This document shows, one piece after another, positions 31,301-34,148 of a stretch of DNA of 34,148 nt. The DNA is from DRQF01 sp964559135 (GTDB taxonomy: Bacteria > Planctomycetota > GCA-002687715 > DRQF01): positions 1 through 34,148 of the forward strand of contig CAZLGG010000037.1 of assembly GCA_964559135.1 (NCBI GenBank), given 5' to 3'. Numbering within the stretch: position 1 is the first letter of the stretch; every line of letters starts with the position of its first letter. The notes under the pieces are model-generated. The model ran no database searches, had not been told where the DNA came from, and saw nothing but the letters and a program-made list of their open reading frames with translations. Made by a program: the position numbers and the translations under genes.

Positions 31301-34148
31301 CTCCAGGCACCTGTCCAGCGGTCGCGGCCGGAGGGGAGGTGGTGTCGAGGAGGGCGGGCGTTCCGTTGAACGTCGCCGGGTTACCGTATTGATCCGAAAG
31401 CGTCAGGACGAGAGTGAGGACACCGTCCGAGAGCGCCGTGAGGTCGAACGGACCCAGGGCCTGAGGGCCTCCACCCGACGGGACCGTGAGGGGACCCTGC
31501 GTCAGGGAAGCTCCACCCACGCCGAATGAGATCAGGGCGGTCTCCGTGCCGTCCATCGATCCGTCCCAGACCACATCGAGTGTCACGGCCGCCACGGTCA
31601 GTCCATTGACCACGTCAACGGCATTCGATGCGCCGGCTGACACGCGGAGGAGCGAAGGTGCGGAGGGAGGCGTGATATCGAGGATGCCGGGCGTTCCAAG
31701 GAAAGTCGTGGTGTTCCCGGCGGGGTCGGTGATCGCGATGGATAGGGAGAGGCTCCCCTCCGCGAGACCGCTCGCATCCATGGGGCCGACAGTGAGCGCG
31801 CCTCCGCCCGGGGAGGCCTGGACGGACGCCGATTGCACACTGAGCGAGGACGAGTCCGCGAGAATTGCCACCACCTGTTCCGACCCGTCGTAGGACACCG
31901 GAAGCACCACGTCCACGAGAACCGCGGAAAGGCTTCCCGCATTGACGGTGTTTTGCGGATTGGTGCTCCCGGCCGAGATGGAAGCCGCCGAGGGCAAGTC
32001 CGGAGCGACCGTGTCCTTGACCGCGGGAGTTCCCACCTGCGGCACACTATTGCCCTGGGGATCGGTCGTGGTGACCGTGAGGACGAGGGTGCCGTCGAGA
32101 AGGGACGAGAGATCGAGGGACGAAAACGTGACGGTTCCAGATCCGGACGGGGCGGATACGGGGCCAAAGGTCAGTGTCGTCACTCCATCGGAGATATCGA
32201 GGAGAACCAAGTCCCCCGACGACGAGCCGGCGGCGAAGACGACATCCACGTCGACGGCGGTTTGGCTGGCGGCATTGACGAAGTCGATGGGGTGAGTCGA
32301 CCCCGCGAGAACGTGAACGGATGTGGGCGGGAGAGGCGCCGTGGAATCCTTCTGCGCCTGGGCGCCTTGAAAGACCGTGACATTCCCGGAGGAGTCCGCG
32401 AGACTCACCGAGATGTCGATGGGCCCGTCGGCAAGTGCCTGGACGTCGACGGGGCCGAGGGTGGACGATCCTCCGCCCGCTGGGGGGGCGAGGGAAGGGA
32501 TCGAAACCAGGCCGCCGAGGGAGTCTGTGAGTGTGACGAGCGCGGTCTCGGTTCCATCCAAGCTTGCGTCCCACTGGACATCCAGGAGAACGGCTGTCTC
32601 CGAGAACTGGTTGATCCAAGAGACGAGATTGCTTGGGCCGGCGGCCACCTGGAGGAGGGCCGGTGGTGCGGGAGCCACGGTGTCCTTGGAGAGCGCGCTG
32701 CCATTCGCCTTGATGTTGTTCCCGGCGAGGTCGGTCACTGACACGATCAGGCCGAGGTTTCCGTCCGCCAGGGCGGAGAGATCCGGTCCCGTAATCGTCA
32801 TGGGGCCGCCGCCGACTGGTGCGGCTGCAGCCGAGGAGAGGAGTATCGGCCCGGTCCCATCGGTGAGGATGAGCGTCACCGTCTCCGAGCCAGCGTACGA
32901 GGCCGGCAGAGCCACCTGGAACACCGGGTTGTTCACGTTGGCGAGGTTGACGACGTTCGGGGGATTCGTCGAGGAACTCGGCAAGAAGGCAGACGTCGGC
33001 AGTGCGGGCGGAATCGTGTCCTTCGTGATCGCGTTTCCGGGGGTCGACGTCGTGTTGGCATTGGAGTCGACGATGACCACGGTCAGGGTCAAGATCCCGT
33101 CCTGAAGTGCGGTGGTGTCGAGACCGCTGAACGTCATCAGGCCGCCCCCTACGGGTGCGGTGAGCGAGCCGCTTTGAATCGTGCTCGTCCCATCATCGAG
33201 CCGCACCTGCACCGCGTCGCCCGACGTCGTGCCGCTAGGCAGCAGCACCTCGACGGACACATTCGACTGATTGGAGGCGTTGATGACGTTGGAGGGGTTA
33301 CTGGGCCCCGCGCTCACGAAGGCTGTCGAAGCTGGCGGAGGGGGGAGGGTGTCCTTGATCGCCGGTGTGCCCATGGCTCCGGCGGAATTCCCGACTGCGT
33401 CCGTGACCGTGACCTGGAGGGTGATGACGCCGTCCTGAAGGACCGTCAAATCGACGGGGCCCAGAGTGAGGACTCCGCCTCCTGGAATGCCAGCACCCGT
33501 GGGTGTGGTGACCTGGGTCGTGCCGTCGGTCAGTGTGCAAGTGACGATGTCGGAAATCGTACTCGTGGCGTCGAGGGCGATGTCGATGAACGCACTCGCC
33601 TGGTTGGTCATGTTCACGACGTTCGCCGCGTTCTGCGTTCCGGCCGCGACCGAAGCTCCCGTGGCGGCGAGTGGGGCCAGCGTATCCTTGACGGCCGGCG
33701 TGCCTGCAAAGACGGTTGAGTTTCCGGCGGTGTCGGTGACCGTCATCTGCACAGAGACGTTGCCGTCCTGAAGGGAGGATCCGTCGATGGGGCCGACGGA
33801 CTGAGACCCCGAGGCCGCCGGCTGAAATGGGGCGCTACTTGCGCTGGAGGCAGCGCTCGTGAGCTGCGCCGTGGCGAGAGCGGTCGCATCCGAACCCGTG
33901 GGCCAAGTGACGTCGAGAATGACTGCTGCAGCCGTGGCTGCGTTGATCCCGTTTACGGGATTGGTGGGACCCGCCGCGACTTGCAGTGAGGTCGGCGCGA
34001 GGGGCGCCACGGTGTCTTTGGTCGCCGGCGTGCCCAGGTAGGAAGCGGGATTTCCAGTGGGTGGAGTGATGATTGCGGTCAGGGTCAACGCCCCGTCCGC
34101 GAGAGTCGAGGTGGCGAGTACGGAGAAAGTCATGAACACGCCACCCGA
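26328..34148 (-). CDS. Giant Ig-like repeat protein with C-terminal beta-propellers (partial, N-terminus beyond window)
   Basis: The frame is open from the right edge to TGA 26330-26328, over 2600 residues, and the codons before the first Met (S-G-G-V) continue a repeat, so the start lies outside. About 17 complete Ig-like repeats of 111-112 residues follow each other, each ending LADG-LTL-V-V-TDAAGN-F-GTPATKDT-AP. They resemble the bacterial Ig-like domains of large adhesins. From about 28340 the sequence changes to YVTN-type blades (G-x-FVYVAN-GSNDISVF-D-TGALT), 14 in all. No anchor follows the last blade (SIALVLVADVL). I noticed a single cysteine. Such proteins usually are secreted or surface-exposed; adhesion or cell-surface structure is a guess. 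Confidence 0.88.
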   Translation of the reverse strand, partial: SGGVFMTFSVLATSTLADGALTLTAIITPPTGNPASYLGTPATKDTVAPLAPTSLQVAAGPTNPVNGINAATAAAVILDVTWPTGSDATALATAQLTSAASSASSAPFQPAASGSQSVGPIDGSSLQDGNVSVQMTVTDTAGNSTVFAGTPAVKDTLAPLAATGASVAAGTQNAANVVNMTNQASAFIDIALDATSTISDIVTCTLTDGTTQVTTPTGAGIPGGGVLTLGPVDLTVLQDGVITLQVTVTDAVGNSAGAMGTPAIKDTLPPPPASTAFVSAGPSNPSNVINASNQSNVSVEVLLPSGTTSGDAVQVRLDDGTSTIQSGSLTAPVGGGLMTFSGLDTTALQDGILTLTVVIVDSNANTTSTPGNAITKDTIPPALPTSAFLPSSSTNPPNVVNLANVNNPVFQVALPASYAGSETVTLILTDGTGPILLSSAAAAPVGGGPMTITGPDLSALADGNLGLIVSVTDLAGNNIKANGSALSKDTVAPAPPALLQVAAGPSNLVSWINQFSETAVLLDVQWDASLDGTETALVTLTDSLGGLVSIPSLAPPAGGGSSTLGPVDVQALADGPIDISVSLADSSGNVTVFQGAQAQKDSTAPLPPTSVHVLAGSTHPIDFVNAASQTAVDVDVVFAAGSSSGDLVLLDISDGVTTLTFGPVSAPSGSGTVTFSSLDLSSLLDGTLVLTVTTTDPQGNSVPQVGTPAVKDTVAPDLPSAASISAGSTNPQNTVNAGSLSAVLVDVVLPVSYDGSEQVVAILADSSSLSVQSASVQASPGGGALTVGPMDASGLAEGSLSLSIAITDPAGNTTTFLGTPGILDITPPSAPSLLRVSAGASNAVDVVNGLTVAAVTLDVVWDGSMDGTETALISFGVGGASLTQGPLTVPSGGGPQALGPFDLTALSDGVLTLVLTLSDQYGNPATFNGTPALLDTTSPPAATAGQVPGGAGQPAGYINTSSVGGVFVDVTLPAASNSNDSVQVVLADGGTTVTSPPLASLTGGGNLSFGPLDASSLQDGTITISVLVTDPNGNVTNSQVGTAVKDTTPPAAPLSTVVAMTAGNPENFINAATENSFTIAITLPTSYGGGETATVQITDGAGNSISTPTINVPAGGGVVTSSGLNSASLLEGGLALQITVTDAAGNTISAAGTPATKDVTAPLPPSLLAVAQGALNAADFVNSNNEGNVVFDISWDATMTGNESADITATDTGGLVATLAAVTAPAGGGAATVAGLDASPLADGAIAIAISVTDPAGNTTSFSGSPATKDATGPSAPLAAFVTAGAGNPQNGINLTNTSSVNIQVDLGSGSVMTDQVSVVLSDATNSITSSTLSGTAGAGTLTFSGLDATSLADGLISIQVQLVDVNANSISYVGTTATKSSSAPAAPSSAHVASSSQNPVDFVNLATSSSVAVEVIFPGTYVGTESFSVQLDDGINPTVTSASATVPPGGGSVTIFGIDASGLADGVLSLSIIVVDAAANGATYPGSSATKDTAPPAAALSGNVAMGAQNAISIINSNNVTSAIIEISLAASIVVTDSIQFALASDGGGSIASPSVAAPAGGGAFTFPALDVSTLNDGNLTLTITVTDEAGNPTAFTGTPAILDTQGPDAPLAAHVAAGPSNAVDVINPSNAASVSIDVTLDAGSLVSDTLQATLSDGLGASVVSGTSSAPGGATTLTFTGLDATSLADGTLTLVITLTDAYQNTSMFSGTPVLKDTGPPVAPTSFRVASGPQNPADYVNIATQASVTVSATFPGSYDGTETATVTLSDGVNPDVVLPGTVIPSGGGTVNFPGADASLLNDGIIALSMTVVDGAGNQATFAGTQATKDTVPPDLTSASIPATASHPADTISPFSVGSVSVLSVWGAAADGTESATARFSDGNTTVTGAATPAPLGGGSAVHAPLDVGILSDGTLTMTVTATDVAGNPTVVTVNVAKRADFAFSRYAFVTNQLDNTLTAYQLDVTSGTPRANGFIPSGGNPTHLLVDATGNRVYVAETSLNQVALYSIQHPRGNLVAGTPASTGTGPVRLASDPDGKFLYTADSGSNQISVLLINATDGSLSSGSPVGAGTSPVDLAVDPTGKFLLAANQGSNDIWVYSINSTTGALNSVATAATGTAPAALAIHPSGLFVYVANSGSNDISVFALDPAAGTLTSLATVAAPAGADSLVVSSDGAYLYATGSSSNSLQAYGVDFSTGALSPVGSALTTASQPSGLAVDAAVNHVYLVAKGANQLISYAIGSGGALTESSTAITQASPSAIALGSGANPLGFVLKFAYVVNKASGDVATHDVDDTTGLIMPFGSPVNVGTDPVHLALHPDGNRMYVVNQVSESIDQFSIDAASGALTSIAASVPTGQNPSAIVVDPSGRFAYAINTDDDTISAYSVDASTGALSPTGSLTPTLVAPVMAAIHPNGKFLYVIHQGSDNVQSYSIDPSTGALTAVGSPVTAGVIPIWIAVHPTGKWVYVVNRGTSDVYVYDADPDTGTLTSSSITSTGSQPFGLAVEPFGSYAYVVNRTSGDVRAFSIDAVTGALMQVGTPLAVGGDSRAIAVDPRSDYVYVTDFNASGVGSVRVFSIDDNTGQLTSVGSPQTVNGLGSIALVLVADVL
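28662..34020 (-). repeat. Tandem Ig-like repeat array (about 17 units)
   Basis: Unit boundaries, marked by the K/L-D-T/S/V/A tract, fall near plus-strand positions 34012, 33686, 33350, 33018, 32681, 32344, 32012, 31675, 31342, 31010, 30678, 30340, 30004, 29668, 29331, 28999 and 28662; steps are mostly 332-338 bp. Each unit has an N-rich start (NxVNxxxxxxV), a mid loop carrying either D, Y-x-G-x-E or W-x-x-G-x-E, a P-x-GGG turn and the LADG/TDxAGN end. DNA identity between units is low. Confidence 0.85.

Noticed and set aside
28662..34020. CRISPR or DNA-level tandem repeat array
   Set aside because: The 332-338 bp periodicity is due to protein domains; the DNA of the units is too diverged, and no short identical repeats with spacers are present.

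Overview
This is 34 kb of GC-rich, gene-dense bacterial DNA. Genes overlap by 1-4 bases at many junctions, TTG and GTG starts are common, and lipobox, Sec/Tat-like and giant secreted-type proteins suggest a Gram-negative-type envelope. No rRNA, tRNA, CRISPR array or insertion sequence was seen. Nothing fixes the phylum. The mix (ECF sigma factor, giant Ig-repeat/beta-propeller protein, separate B12-binding mutase subunit, several thiolases) would fit an uncultured planctomycete-like or deltaproteobacterium-like lineage, but that is inference.

Left end (1-7128): a glycan region. It holds the tail of a GT4 glycosyltransferase, a methyltransferase interrupted by an in-frame TGA, two GT2 glycosyltransferases on the minus strand, and a divergent GT4 glycosyltransferase. 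The last leads a tightly overlapping chain of a tartrate-resistant-type acid phosphatase, a Tat-exported aspartylglucosaminidase-like hydrolase and a DCC-family thiol protein. A good extended -10 box sits so close to the GT4 start that its transcript may be leaderless.

Centre-left (7129-9580): adenine phosphoribosyltransferase and an Ap4A-type Nudix hydrolase (minus strand, TTGA overlap), then a small lipoprotein and a SIS-domain isomerase-like protein.

Centre (9655-23528): an acyl-CoA region. It carries three thiolases, 3-hydroxyacyl-CoA dehydrogenase, enoyl-CoA hydratase and acyl-CoA dehydrogenase, enough for the C4 acetoacetyl-CoA/butyryl-CoA interconversion except for electron-transfer flavoprotein. 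A second, degenerate acyl-CoA dehydrogenase and a MeaB GTPase plus stand-alone B12-binding mutase subunit point to a B12-dependent acyl-CoA mutase whose large subunit lies elsewhere. Interspersed are a lipoprotein with a CcmI-like C-terminal domain, a metallo-beta-lactamase-fold protein with an altered metal motif, RNase Z, cyclophilin and an isopropylmalate/isocitrate dehydrogenase-family enzyme.

Right (23529-34148): a 63-codon gene with its own promoter, a leader hairpin with a T-run and a strong terminator; an ECF sigma factor overlapping a small zinc-finger anti-sigma-like gene, followed by a secreted TPR-like protein; a DUF4240-like gene; and a giant minus-strand gene of more than 2600 codons that runs off the window. 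The giant protein has about 17 Ig-like repeats of 111-112 residues, showing a higher-order period of three, followed by 14 YVTN-type blades that read as two tandem seven-bladed propellers. These are the most unusual structures in the window.
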